Shown piece by piece: positions 1 to 10,400 of a DNA stretch of 13,228 nt (position 1 is the stretch's first letter; each line of letters starts with the position of its first letter). Below the pieces are notes generated by a model that saw only the letters and a program-made list of their open reading frames with translations, did no database searches and had not been told where the DNA came from. The translations under genes and the position numbers were made by a program. The stretch comes from Mucidula mucida (Eukaryota > Basidiomycota > Agaricomycetes > Agaricales > Physalacriaceae). The stretch spans positions 1 through 13,228 of the forward strand of contig JADNYV010000899.1 in NCBI GenBank assembly GCA_015501055.1. Direction: 5' to 3'.

Positions 1-1790
1 TTTCATATCATTGACGATGGCCGAAATATAGATATCCCGTTTTTGATTCATCTTGTTGTAATGCCATCTCTACCTGCTATCGCGCCGCTGGCGTAGCTTT
101 ACGAACGCAATACGTATGTTGTATGTACAACTCACTCCAAATGCACGCTTGTATGTACCCTTTACCCCGTGTCTGCAATTTCCGAAATATCCGGAAACAC
201 ACTGAAGACTTGGGCACTCGGAGTTTACGCTTCCTTGATCTCAAGGCGGGATTCCGTTGTACGCGTCTAAATCGTAAAATCAGGCTCGGCGCATTTTCCG
301 GAACATAAGACCGACTCGCGCGAGGATTTAGACTAGGAACTGACACTTACTGACATCACTTAGACTTATAAGACGACGATCCAACTCAATTGCACGGTGC
401 GTGTGGAGTGGTGACTAGATGGTACGACCCCCGTTGATCTCCGGCTGTAATGGGTGTGGCGTAATTTCGCTTTCCTGAATCGAAGTTCTTGAGCTACAGC
501 GTCTGTCCTAAGTACTCGTTTATTCCCGTTCCTTCACACCCTGGTTCATATATTCTGACTGGTCGTCTTCCTTTTACCAATTCTTGGTCATGTAACCTCA
601 GCATCTATGGCGTTTTCTATAGTATTGAGCATTTGCTAACCTCGCTCTTGCCAAAAAGGTATGTGCGCCTTCCAGAGCGTAAAGTTCACGCTGTGACGAC
701 GCTTTCCATTGAATGATGGCACTATCTCAGTCTGGACACACATATCAACGGTGACCTGTTTTTGGTGATGTCCCCGAAGAGTACGTACAACTATAATCTC
801 ATCAGTTATATATGTATAACTGTAATCGGACGATATATGTATAACTGTAATCGGACGATATAACTGAACTTGGAGCTTCCTGACTGGATTTGGCAGTGGT
901 CCCGCCTCTTCTACTAACTGATATAGGTAGCTGCCGCCGCCGCCCTTCCATTTTGGGATGTCAGAATCAGATGGCATACACCAATGTGTTTTCCTTTCCT
1001 CCCATTCCGCCTGGCCTCCGCCACTGTGGACGACGAGGCGGTAAGTCCTCGACTCGGAGCGTATCAGACGTTATAAGACTTACCTTGGGACGCGTTCTTG
1101 GTGACATGAACCAACGTACTCACTACACATTCAGGATTACGGTCCGATATGCCTACTCAGGCTTTGACAAGACGAAACTATTGGCTAGAAATGCAAGTAC
1201 CATCTCCGTACCAGAGTGTATTTATCTTGAAGCCTGTGCATCTCGATTGGATCAAGCTATACTGCTGTGTTGTGAAATGGACTGAGGGATCCCACATATC
1301 GCGGCATGCCAGACATAACAAGGCAGGAGAACGTGGGAATAGCACTACCGACACCGTGACTAGTCCCGCCATTCGTACAAAGGACTATGAGGGCGGGCTT
1401 CCAATTCCAATTATCGGCGAGGGCGGGCGAGGTACTAACTGAAATCAGTTCAAGGTAACTGCGATTGGGACCAATATCAGTTAGCATGCACTAACTGACG
1501 AGATGCTTTTTGTCATGCCTCGTCCCCGAACCGCGTAATGATTTCATTCCTCGCGAACAGGGAGTTAGCTCAGGTATGCAAATGGTTAGGAAGTGGACTT
1601 GACATTGGAAACGAGTTGGAGATTCTGACCGTACTAGACAAAATAGTCAATGAGAAAACAATTCAATGTGTCAACACGGAACATGGGCCAGCAAAAGCTT
1701 TGCAGACGCGAGTCGGCATTTCACAAGGTTATATACATCTACGATATAAAGAGATGGTGGGTAAGGGTATAAAGATAGATATGACGCTGG
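1..1790. other. Gene-poor stretch without a supportable gene
   Basis: All six frames are broken by stops, and the open stretches found (up to about 130 codons) overlap each other on both strands without consistent codon choice or recognisable motifs. The longest candidate near the right edge is a 97-codon plus-strand frame at 1538-1831. It runs into the 3' end of the minus-strand gene ending at 1791 and resembles nothing I know. The stretch contains a 25-bp tandem repeat (808-866). No terminal inverted repeats with target-site duplications, tRNA or poly-A tract marking a transposon were convincing. It is probably intergenic DNA. Confidence 0.6.
808..866. repeat. 25-bp tandem repeat, two exact copies plus a partial
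   Basis: Bases 808-832 and 833-857 are identical 25-mers beginning atatatgtataactgtaatc. A third partial and slightly shortened copy follows at 858-866. Such a minisatellite usually arises by replication slippage. No function can be inferred. Confidence 0.9.
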
Positions 1791-2532
1791 TTACAAAGGA
1801 AGAACCTCATGGAGGACCTCGCCGTCTCTGAATCCGTAAACCTTCCAACGCGTAGACGGGTTGAGAATGTCAGCGCCTCCCATCCATCTAAAGTCGAGCT
1901 CTGAAGGCTTGTTGTAAACTCGGATGTACTCTTTTAGAACGTCGCCGACGGTAGTTTGTGGTCCATACACCACAGTGATATCCTGCTTGGTGTTGGAAAC
2001 GGAGTAGACGCAGATGTGCACGCTACGAATATTGTTTCCAGCGGTGCCATCAACGATTGCCAGGTAGTTGTCTGCGCAGACTGTGCCTATACATTGTTCA
2101 GTCGTTGTTCAGATCATGGAGACAGACATCACGTACCTCTCTTCGTGTTTTCTGGCTCGTCCTGTATCACGTTCATCGTGGGGGACAGTTCCAGCAAAAG
2201 GCGCCACAAGTATTCGTTGTTCAAAGAGAACTCAAAGAGCGCCTCGGTTCTGAGGCGGAATTTGTCGTGTGGCGAGAAGTTACAAAATTCGGTAATCATT
2301 TGAACCGCTTTCTGTTCATTGGGTTAAATTCTTGAACGAGCAGAGAGGTTAGAATACGGACCTTGAGATCTCGTAAATCTACCTTCTGGCATACCATATA
2401 TTTTCCTTTGTACTCAACGATGGTATGTTCTGTTTTTTCGAGCATAGAAGAGGTCCGGCGCGGTGGAATAGGATAACTTGATCGTCGCCTGGTAAGTCCG
2501 CGACGCTCACTGATAACGAGTGGGGGAGACAT
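1791..2532 (-). CDS. Hypothetical protein with C-terminal ubiquitin-like domain
   Basis: Three exons (2532-2395, 2311-2137, 2086-1791) join in frame to 609 nt, or 202 residues. The start ATG has A at -3. Intron 1 (83 nt) begins GTATGC and has a CTAAC branch site; a second donor at 2382 would add four residues. Intron 2 (50 nt) runs GTACGT..TATAG. Residues 1-46 are Arg/Ser/Pro-rich and probably disordered. Residues 47-104 look helical (DKFRLRTEALFEFSLNNEYL) and match no family I recognise. Residues about 127-202 follow the ubiquitin pattern almost without gaps: VHICVYS aligns with the first strand, TVGDVLKEYI with the helix, and the end GEVLHEVLPL with STLHLVLRL of ubiquitin. There is no terminal Gly-Gly, so conjugation is unlikely; a fixed beta-grasp module for protein binding is the inference. 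Family assignment by eye only. Confidence 0.72.
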
Positions 2533-2845
2533 TGTAGGTTGAGCTGTAGTGTTGGTGGTGATAAGGTCGTCCTCGTCCTGGCGAATATAAACGAATCCCG
2601 ACAAAGGCGTCCCACATACACCTTGCCTCAAAAAGGGAAGGCCGGAGCGCTGGTCACGTCCACACTAGAAAGGGGATGATACTATATCACGATCCATGAA
2701 AGAAACATACAAGATTGGGCACAAGCGATGGTCGTCAAAGACAATGAATCGAATGTTCTCTGTAACAGAAAGGCGAAGGTCGAAAAGAGGAGAGACGCAT
2801 AGACGACAAGAACGCATGAATCGTGGCATACAAAAACTTGGTCCT

Positions 2846-3678
2846 TTACATGGCTTGCCTACTGAAAGCCCAGGCATCTAGTGACTTGAGAGAGGAGGGA
2901 TCAATGTAGTCGCTAGAGCCTCAGCAGCAGTGATGGGTAGCATGGATTCTACCAAAGTGGCAGCTTTCTTATTGTGTCGACGTCTTTCTCCCGGGTTGTG
3001 GTCACATATGACAGAATATGCGCAGAACCTTAGTATGCAGGTAAACACCCTCTTTATTTTTGCCGCGCTCGAGTAGATAGATTTCATGGCAAGCATCCGG
3101 ATTCTGAGTCAAATCTGCGTCGCTGGGATAGAAGTAAAGCACAGTGCAATTTCGAGTGGCTTGATGGATTTTTCGATGATTTTCACACGCACGGACCAGT
3201 TCTGGATCTACTCACCCACAAGGTCCCACAACATACAACTCCATCGAGTTTACCAGAATTAAAATTACATTGAGCTATATAAATGCAGGACTGGAGATCT
3301 CTATAGGATTTACAATGATTGGCGTTTGCTTCCCCACTGGTAGCGCGTGTCCTTGTATTGAAGTGCTTGATGGCTCCGACTCGGACTGAGGTAGTAACGT
3401 TTTAAGCACTTCTGTCATATGTAACGACGACGTCCGGAAATTCGGGAAGAGATGAGCAAGCAATGAGAAAGCTTCTGACAGCTTCTGTACCGCGCAACCA
3501 GCGCCCGACACGGATGTGGATAGATCTACCGCCAGAACTCGAGGCGACCCGGACGTTACTACCAGCGGTAGCCGTCTTGACCATCTGCTTTGTCGATGTC
3601 GGAGGATCGAGTACCCAGATCTGTTGGAGCCAAACCGCAACCCAATGATTGACTCCGAGTAAGTAGAAGTGGTGTCAT
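2846..3678 (-). other. Candidate unrecognised gene or gene relic
   Basis: Several minus-strand stretches read like coding sequence in consistent order. A start at 3678 opens a frame to about 3582. From about 3525 to 3000 one frame runs on, interrupted by TAG at 3277-3275 and TGA at 3214-3212, and includes the segment DADLTQNPDACHEIYLLERG. A last segment, DYIDPSSLKSLDAWAFSRQAM, ends in TAA at 2848-2846. Plausible introns exist: 3581-3526, 3313-3275 (GTAAAT..TATAG) and 3215-3123 (GTGAGT..CCCAG). With these the first four exons stay in frame (phases 1, 0 and 2), so the stops may be intronic. Beyond about 3000 I could not connect the frames without a shift. The product is not recognised. It could be an intact gene whose last introns I missed, a pseudogene, or chance. 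Confidence 0.3.
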
Positions 3679-4430
3679 TGTTGCCTTCTAGCAGTTGCGC
3701 AGTCCTGCAACGCCTGTCAGGATTGAAGCAGATCTTCAAATGATGTCGCAGTGGTAGGAAGGTCGTGGCCTTGGTCGAATTTTGGATAACGTTCTGCCGT
3801 TTTGCCACAGCATCATACCGTTCATGTGTCGACCGTTGGCAGATCCAGGTAGTTATGACTGTGCAGCGGATTTAGGCTCGCGGGACGTCGCCTGTTGGGT
3901 GAATTGGATTTACAGTGGATGGCCAACTGTAGACCTTTCCAATACATCTTCAAGAATCAATCTTAATCAATGGCCATTGCCGAACGAGGAAATGTCAGGC
4001 CCAATTACAGAGGATAAATCATAAACTCAATGCCAACATGGACATTGGATACTCATTCTCCCATCGACAGGCGCACACGGTAATTCGGGCAATGGCGGCA
4101 TGTGGTGCTTACCATTCTGTATGATTTTCAGCGTTTGAAGGTAGGTGGTGAGCGTGAGAATTTACCGAGGACCGCCCATTTCTGACAGCCTCATACCATG
4201 CCCACGGTTATCTCAGAACGAAGGCGCGATTTGCGCGTTCTTTAACAGCGGCAACAAGCTGACAATTACGCGAAATTGTGCTGCGTCTGCAGCGCAGGAG
4301 ACCCGAGCAAAATTCGTGCGTGTTTCCAGAAAACAAAGGACGGGTTGACTCCGAGTCGGAAGGTAGATCTCTTTATGCCCCATTCGTGACGATACTAATC
4401 ACCAGTTGGCAGTCGTAGTAGCCGAGAAGC
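3679..4430. other. Intergenic stretch upstream of the SNG1-like gene
   Basis: Short frames occur on both strands (for example plus 3782-4024 and 4145-4348), but none shows a motif, splice-linked continuation or convincing codon bias. The right end leads into the TATA box of the SNG1-like gene. I see nothing else supportable here. Confidence 0.5.
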
Positions 4431-4438
4431 TATATAAA
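4431..4438 (+). promoter_or_regulatory. TATA box of the SNG1-like gene
   Basis: The sequence TATATAAA lies 70 bp before the ATG at 4508, a normal distance for a fungal core promoter. The stretch between is CT-rich (for example the ccatctgtttcctag region near 4478), as is common around fungal transcription starts. No mapped start site is available. Confidence 0.6.
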
Positions 4439-4507
4439 GCCGGCGACCATAATGTATCGCCCCCAGCCACCATCGTCCATCTGTTTCCTAGTTTTCGACT
4501 CTCCTCA

Positions 4508-5976
4508 ATGTCGGACTCAGCCACAGTTTCCATTCACGAACGCGATGAAAAGCGCTCCCCGCCTCTTTCACGATCTTCCACCATCCCTACTCGACCTAAT
4601 GAGAAGGCGTCTAGCGCGGTCGTACCTCCACCTCCCCTTCCACAAGTTAACTTCCTTGACCCCTCCATCGCGCCCCAAAGAAATCTTTACATCAAGACCC
4701 TTGTCGGAGGCTGTGTTTCCATGGTCATCTTGGTCTTCGCTGTATTCTCTATCTATTGGGGCGCGTTATGGAAAGTCCCTGATCACAAGCTGATTGGATG
4801 GGTTGTCGACTTGGACGGTGGCTCGATTGGCTCTGCTGTATCATCAAGCCTTTTAGCGGATACTTCGCGGAGCGCGACCGTCGCATGGAGAACGTTCACA
4901 GTGGGGAGTGCCGCGGAGGTATCTAACCTGATCTCCGAGCAGAAAGCATGGGTGGCAGTCGTCATTAATCGCGGCGCCTCGACTGCTTTGGAGAATGCCA
5001 ACACGAGTTACAATGGGACGCAGGCGGTTACGGTCTTCGCTAACGAGGCACGAAACGAGAATGCTTTGTAAGTCCATGTGTGTTATGAATCTGCTTGAGC
5101 TAACAATATCCCTCAGTCGCAGTCTCATTCGTCCCTACGTTACGCAGACTCTCATGGATATTGCGAGTACCTTCGCTGTCGCTCACGTATCGTCAGACCT
5201 GTTGGCGGCGTCTCCAGAGGCCCTCGTCAGGCCTATCGGTTGGACTCTGGTGAACATTCATCCATTCAACGTTCCAGTAGCATCCGCGATCACCTTCGTT
5301 GGCCTCATCTACCTTCTAGTGCTATGCTTCTTCATCGTCTTGGTGGGAGGCGGCGCCCGACTTAGCTCGGGCCTTGAGCCACGACTCACAACCGCTTCGT
5401 TAATCCGTGTAAGACTCGTCAGTACAATTATGTTGTACTTCGCGATCAGTCTCTTCTACTCGACCTTGAGTCGTGCCTTCCAAGTAGATTTCGGTCGAAA
5501 GTAAGCAGCTTATCTATGGTCCACTCTTCTTGCTCAATAATCTCCCCAGATTCGGACGAGCAGGATTCCCCATCTTCTGGATGCTCAATTTTACAGGCAT
5601 GCTTTCTCTTGGTCTCGCGCTCGAGGCCATGATCACGCTGCTTACGCCCCGGTTTATGCCGTTCTTCATGATCTTATGGATTATTGTTAACGTGTCCACA
5701 ACGTTCATGCCCCTGGAGGTGCTCCCCCGCATCTACCACTATGGCTACGGATTCCCCTTCTACAATGTTTCTGGAGCGGTGAGAACCATCCTGTTTGGAA
5801 CCAAGAATGAGCTCGGGCTGCATTTTGGCGTTCTGATTGCATGGACCGCACTCAGCGTGTTCACTCTCATTCTCTTCCAGTGGTTCAGGCGTCGGGGTCC
5901 CACCGTCGTAGAGAGCAAAGAGGAAGAAGCCGCTGAAGTTGAAGAGGGTATTCGGAACTCCCGCGAAGGAAACTAG
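4508..5976 (+). CDS. SNG1/DUF3533 family membrane protein
   Basis: Three exons (4508-5067, 5117-5500, 5550-5976) give 1371 nt, or 456 residues. Both introns are 49 nt (GTAAGT..CTCAG and GTAAGC..CCCAG) and join exactly in frame. The ATG at 4508 is preferred over the open frame upstream because it follows the TATA box and starts the usual short hydrophilic tail. Residues 1-60 are Ser/Pro-rich and cytosolic. One membrane segment lies at about 67-86, then a large extracytosolic region (about 90-235) with NTS and NGT sequons, then five membrane segments near 241-263, 283-304, 321-345, 349-369 and 405-427. The tail is acidic. This one-plus-five layout and the PYVTQTLM, NIHPFN and FGRAGFPIFW blocks fit the family of yeast Sng1, a plasma-membrane protein linked to nitrosoguanidine and azauracil resistance. 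The substrate is unknown, and the drug-resistance role here is only by family. Confidence 0.93.
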
Positions 5977-6157
5977 TAGTGGGAATGGCTCATGATCGTA
6001 GAAGCAGTGTTGTATACCACCTTTATGTTATATTCATACCTTAATGCTACATGATCAACCTTCACGCTGAGGCATCAACACCAGTAAAGCGGCGTAGACA
6101 CTCCCCATCTACATATTTCTCTGCAGCCATAACTCATCTGATCAGTTTCATCAGGGG
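5977..6157. other. 3' flank of the SNG1-like gene
   Basis: AT-rich sequence follows the stop codon, including ttatattcataccttaatgc near 6027. It may hold the polyadenylation site, but no exact AATAAA signal is present close to the stop. No gene is seen. Confidence 0.4.
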
Positions 6158-6720
6158 TCATACTTCCCAAACAGGCCACGTCTTCACTCTTTCATCTACT
6201 ACTTGATAACATGGCTTTCCCCTCGCTCCGATTACAGCAAAAATGTTCCCGTCACGTCTGCCTGAAGAACACCGCCATGCATCGGCAAATCCTCCTACGC
6301 CCACGACGTCGCCACACCTGTAGCTCTTTGATCTTTTCACTGCTGCAGGCGGAAATAAAATGATATGACCTCGCTTTTCAAGCCCACAGACATTTCTGGG
6401 TCTTGGTTCCAATCCTTCGGAGTCAAATGTTATCGGAACCCAACGGATGCGATTCTAGATCTGCCTCTTCTATGGTCACCATTGTCCGGGATGGTCTCCA
6501 TTCTGGAGAGTAAGTGGCTCAGGGATTGTCGACGACATATTTCCATTGTGAATGGGGGGTGCATGGGAAGGCTGAACACGTACTCTTTGTTACACTCTTC
6601 CAAGAGCACCCCTTTCCCAGCCCGGACAATACAAGTTCTGACTGGCCAAAGGAGAGCGACAATGGCATGGTCAATATACACGGTCTACTGGCAAAGACCA
6701 CAGCATTAGATCATCGATGT
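6158..6720 (-). pseudogene. Possible relic of a beta-propeller (lectin-like) gene
   Basis: On the minus strand, three short stretches in different frames share one pattern: a Val/Leu-rich strand, then a G/LG-x-D/G turn, an aromatic or hydrophobic strand, and a W-x-x-W or QW end. They are FGQSELVLSGLGKGCSW..HSQWKYV (about 6650-6530), ADLESHPLGSDNI (about 6465-6426) and RRDGNIFAVIGARGKPCYQV..WPVWE (about 6265-6160). Their anchors are about 58 and 70 codons apart, near the period of fungal PLL/fucose-lectin-type propellers. No start codon, complete repeat set or clean intron structure can be assembled. If real, it is a fragment with frameshifts. The alternative is that it is intergenic and the likeness is chance. 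A plus-strand frame (6365-6709) overlaps the same DNA with no better support. Confidence 0.22.
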
Positions 6721-6964
6721 GGCCCGTGACTCCCATTGTCGTCGCTTTTTGGACGTGCGCCACTCAGTCGAACGCCATTGTCTCGTGATCGAACACATGC
6801 TTAAAGCGGCCTTGACCCACTCTGTGCCTCTGACTTTTCCCCACTTACTTCAAGCGTCCGTCGTCGCCTGGTCCATTGTTTTTGGATGATCCTCAGTCGA
6901 GTTATTATTCGGTTCATCATCGTGCTCCTTCTTTCCACTACATTTCGTCCTCAAGTCGTGTATA
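6721..6964. other. Upstream region of the 6965 gene
   Basis: CT-rich tracts (for example cctctgacttttccccactt near 6828 and cgtgctccttctttccact near 6920) precede the ATG at 6965, as is usual in fungal promoters. No TATA box or other specific site stands out. Confidence 0.35.
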
Positions 6965-8179
6965 ATGGAGGCTGCTTTATGCTCCCGCGTACCAGCCAAC
7001 ACGCCTCCTCCACCGTTGTCGACAAAACCAGCATCGATCCGCTCTGTCCGACCACCACCAACGCCTCTCACTACGTTAAATCGCTCGTTCATTGTCATGG
7101 GTAACACTTTTCAGAGTGGCAGCGCGCTGGGATCCGTTTACCAGGACGAGTTCTCTATGCGAAATGTGCCTTCACGCTCTGCTTCCGTTAAAAACAAGGG
7201 AAGACAGGCGGAGGCTACAAACGCGTCTCCTCTTCCGATGAATCTGGACCCACTAGATAGACCGGTAGGCCTTTTCGTGTTTATGTCTACTTGATCTAAT
7301 TACAGTTTAAGACTTCTCCGTACTCTGCAAGCATGTCGTTCTATCAAGCCCACAAATCAGCTCCCTCGTTGGGGTCGTTTGGAACCGACGAGACCTATGT
7401 CGAAGAAGCATCAATTCCTATCATCGAGAAAACAAAGAAAGGGCGTCGTAGCAGACTAAAGTCGTTCTTCAGAGCAAAGTGAGTCTCCATTGTTTGCCGT
7501 GCTCTCTTCAATTCTGAACACATCCGTTAGGAAACCTAAAGGAGAACCAAGTCCTTCGTCTGAAGCTGGCACTACTCCCAGCGCGCTAGAGTATCCTCTT
7601 GAGGCTGACCCATTCAGTGATTATCTTGGTCGGCCGGCTTCTCCTCCCTTACCATCGCCAACCACATTGGCATCGTGTGACACACTCGTTGGCAGCGCGC
7701 GCAAGCCACGCGTCCTTCGCAAGATGCACCGACCTGCACCAATTGACGTCCCAACCACGGCCCACGAAGACAAAGAATTTGACCCAAGCTCCTATTCCGA
7801 TGAAGTTCCACCGGGCTTTGTCCGTGTGCCCATTCCTCCGCTTCCTTTGTGGGCGCAGCAAATGTACGAGGATCGAGCCTCCAAGAGGGCTTTATCTGCG
7901 CAAGAAGCTGCGCTCACAGCAATGGAAGTGGAGGAGCGGGAGACCACGCGCGCCCGGAACGGCGAACCCGTCTACTTCCAGATAGATCCTGGGTGGGATA
8001 CGGAGGACGAGGAGAGTGTGTGTTTCAAGTACGTGAATTCTCCTGCTGTGATGGGGCACGTTCGCAATCCGAGCGATGATCCTCTGTCGCCGATAAGCCG
8101 GTGGCATCCTCCTCTACCGCGAGTGAGAGCGGTGACGCACCTTGGTGTCGTTGATACCCACGTCAATAAGTTGAGGTGA
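6965..8179 (+). CDS. Hypothetical low-complexity protein
   Basis: Exons 6965-7264, 7306-7478 and 7531-8179 join in frame to 1122 nt, or 373 residues. Introns are 41 nt (GTAGGC..TACAG) and 52 nt (GTGAGT..GTTAG). The ATG at 6965 has A at -3; a second ATG at 7097, with G at -3, would give 329 residues and cannot be excluded. The protein has no membrane segment or signal peptide. Residues 1-100 are Pro/Ser/Thr-rich. A basic patch, KTKKGRRSRLKSFFRAKKPK, lies at about 142-161 and could be a nuclear signal or bind acidic membrane lipid. Residues about 250-300 (PPGFVRVPIPPLPLWAQQMY and a following helix) are the most structured, and an acidic DTEDEES sits near 314-320. I recognise no family; it is probably a lineage-specific, mostly disordered protein. 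A GTACGT inside the last exon (near 8030) could be an alternative donor. Confidence 0.72.
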
Positions 8180-8198
8180 TTTAACGAGCGCCGCACTT

Positions 8199-8434
8199 TA
8201 GACGAAATGTTTGCCAATCGTCTTTGTGACATCTTTGTTTGCTACTTGCTGTTTTTTTTATTCCTCACATGTATGCACGCTGTATAATTATCGTTCTATC
8301 TCTTGCGTTATCGAGCACGGCAATGTAGACGGGATGCCTGCCAATTGTCTCTGAATCATCTTTGTTTTCCACTTGCTGTTTGTTATTCCTCACACGTATG
8401 CACACTGTATATCTATCGTTCTATCCCGCATTAT
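8199..8434. repeat. Imperfect tandem duplication between convergent genes
   Basis: Two diverged copies, about 8199-8311 and 8326-8434, are offset by about 127 bp. Matching blocks in order are tagacg..atg, tgccaat.gtct, catctttgttt, acttgctgttt, ttattcctcaca.gtatgcac.ctgtata and atcgttctatc. The pair fills most of the 281-bp spacer between the stops at 8179 (plus) and 8461 (minus), so each copy probably lies in 3' untranslated or terminator sequence. Substitutions and small indels show the duplication is not recent. Confidence 0.85.
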
Positions 8435-8460
8435 GATCATGAAGCATGCCCACTTCAAGT

Positions 8461-10400
8461 CTAGTTAAACTTCCTCTGGCCCGTCTTCCAATCCCATGTG
8501 TTTTCCCAGGCAGCCGCAACCTTCAGACACGTCGCTTCATCCCACCACTTGCCGACAATTTGCATTCCAACCGGAAGCCTGATATTCTCGTCTTCTGGTG
8601 ACAAAATATCCTCCTTATCAGGTGAACCAAAGCCCACAGGGAAAGTGAGCGCAGGATGCCCAATACCGTTGATCAAGGACGTGTTGTCGACGATGCCAGC
8701 TGTCTCTGTCTCGATGTGAGGTTCTCTTGATCAATGAAAGGAAGCGTACCGGTCTTCTTAACGCATTCGAGAGGGCCAGCATCCGGTGCAGCGTGGCGCC
8801 GCGCGGTAATGGGAACCGTCGGCATGACGAGCACGTCTACGTCTGAGAGGGCGGCATCGTAATCATGCTTGACCTTGCGAACGATATTCACAGCGCGTCC
8901 ATACACAGTTGGGTAATTTGTAAACGCGTATTCCCTAGACCATGATTAACAAACATTTGTGGATTAAGGAGACACCCACCCGCTAACAGAGGTACCCTGC
9001 ACAAACGAATGTACCGTATCCCACTTGTGCTGGTCCCAAGGCATCAACTTCTCAAAATACTCGTTCACATACACCCCTCGATACGCACACGATCTTCCCT
9101 GCCGTGCCTGGTGACTGCCCATCTTGTTCAGAATATGCATCAGGCTTCCGCCCTGCGCGTGCATGGGTATCGATACTTCTTTCACCTCTGCGCCAAGCTC
9201 TGTGAACTTGGCGATAGCGGATTCGACGATGGCTTTGACGTCTGGCGCGATGTACTTCGTCGCAAAACCTTCTTTGAGGATACCGATTCTCATTCCCTCG
9301 AGAGGTTTGAGCTCGTCCGGACTGGGAAGAGCAGCGATATAATCGGGGAGCGCGGAGGGGTAGGGAGCGCCAAGTTGGCGATCGTCGAGGTCGTCGTACC
9401 CAGCTACAGCTTGGAGAAGGAGGGCAGTGTCTTTGACAGTAAGTGCCATGGGACCTAGGGGATTCAGCATGACAGGAGCATTCAGGAAGATCCCTACCTG
9501 TGTGGTCTAGAGAGCGTTCCGAGGACATAATGCCGGTGTAAGGAATGAGACCAAACGTGGCTTTGAGGCCAACCAAACCGCAAAATGCTGCCGGCTAGTG
9601 TAGAATGAGGCTTTTGGTATATGAAAACAGATCGTACGCACAATACGAATGCTTCCTCCTTGGTCACCGCCCATACCCATATCGACTTCCCCGTTGCCAA
9701 TGAGAGTTCCACATCCGGATGAAGAACCTCCAGCAGAGAAGCCACGAGCATAAGGGTTCTGTACAGGACCATTGGGTGCTGTGAAGGAAGCCGCACCGTG
9801 AGACATATTCTAGGACGACGATGAGAAGAAGATCTGGTGGATCGTGCCTTGTACGCTTGCCTCACACGTCGCCTTCCCGACGATAGTTGCACCATGCTTC
9901 AGCACGCGCGTAACGACGGTGGCGTCAATATCAGCTGCAAGCGCGTACACAGTTAGAGCCCAAAAGAGGATGTCATAAGACGTACGAATGAAGTCTGTCA
10001 CTACGGCAGTACCAAACTGACACGGAACACCGGCGAGGCAAATGTTGTCCTTCAAGCAGACTGACTTTCCTTTTAGGATGCCCTCTGGAGCACCACGCAC
10101 GGTAGCTTTACAGACCCAACCTCTTCGCTCGTTGCCCTCGTCCTTTGGGACATGGATGTTGGTGCGAGGAAAACGTTCATAGTCCACGACAGGTGTGTAA
10201 TCTATTGAAGGAGGCCAATGCCGATGATTGACGTTAATATGATGTGACGGAACGGAAAACTTACCTGGCATCTCCATTACTGCCTTTGCAGCATTGTCGG
10301 TTGCGGTGATTAGCTGAAGATAATCTTCGACTTCTTCCGGCTTGATCTTAAGATTGAGACGCCGCTCGATGTGTGCGAGATCTTCTAAAGTTGGGGACAT
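8461..10400 (-). CDS. Amidase signature family enzyme, fungal acetamidase type
   Basis: It hydrolyses an amide to acid and ammonia; the substrate is unknown. Eight exons (10400-10265, 10201-9986, 9934-9855, 9809-9642, 9594-9498, 9454-8980, 8934-8750, 8705-8461) total 1602 nt and keep one frame for 533 residues, the usual length for fungal amidases. The seven introns are 43-63 nt and all GT..AG. The Ser-cisSer-Lys triad is complete: Lys96 in CLKDN, cis-Ser173 in GGSSSG and nucleophile Ser197 in GGDQGGSIRIPAAFCG; the 24-residue gap between the serines is that of FAAH. The C-terminus has the GHPALTFPVGF and LPVGMQIVGK blocks. No signal peptide or membrane segment is seen, so it is probably cytosolic. 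The ATG at 10400 is chosen by alignment; an in-frame ATG at 10454 would add 18 hydrophobic residues. It is divergent from the Zn2Cys6 relic. No defect was found. Confidence 0.95.

Noticed and set aside
914..1484. An 11-bp inverted repeat (ctaactgatat at 914-924, its complement at 1474-1484) that could mark a small transposon.
   Set aside because: Matches of this length are expected several times by chance in 13 kb, there is no convincing target-site duplication, and similarity does not extend beyond a few bases.
1538..1831. A 97-codon plus-strand frame.
   Set aside because: It overlaps the 3' end of the minus-strand ubiquitin-like gene, has no recognisable motif, and no splice-linked exon was found.
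2665..2877. A 70-codon minus-strand frame ending in a segment (ENIRFIVFDDHRLCPILYVS) reminiscent of the last strands of ADP-ribosyltransferase domains.
   Set aside because: No other part of a PARP-type catalytic domain was found upstream, so the short likeness is not enough for a call.
3649..4356. A 12-bp direct repeat, ttgactccgagt, at 3649 and 4345.
   Set aside because: It does not extend on either side, and a few such repeats are expected by chance in a window this size.
6158..6412. A GVGGFADAW motif resembling the glycine-rich loop of basidiomycete protein kinases.
   Set aside because: The conserved Ala-x-Lys and all later kinase motifs are missing in every frame nearby. The following residues fit a propeller-like strand pattern better, itself only weakly supported.
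9009..9458. A 149-codon plus-strand frame within the amidase.
   Set aside because: It is the antisense shadow of exon 6 of the amidase, whose coding frame is certain.
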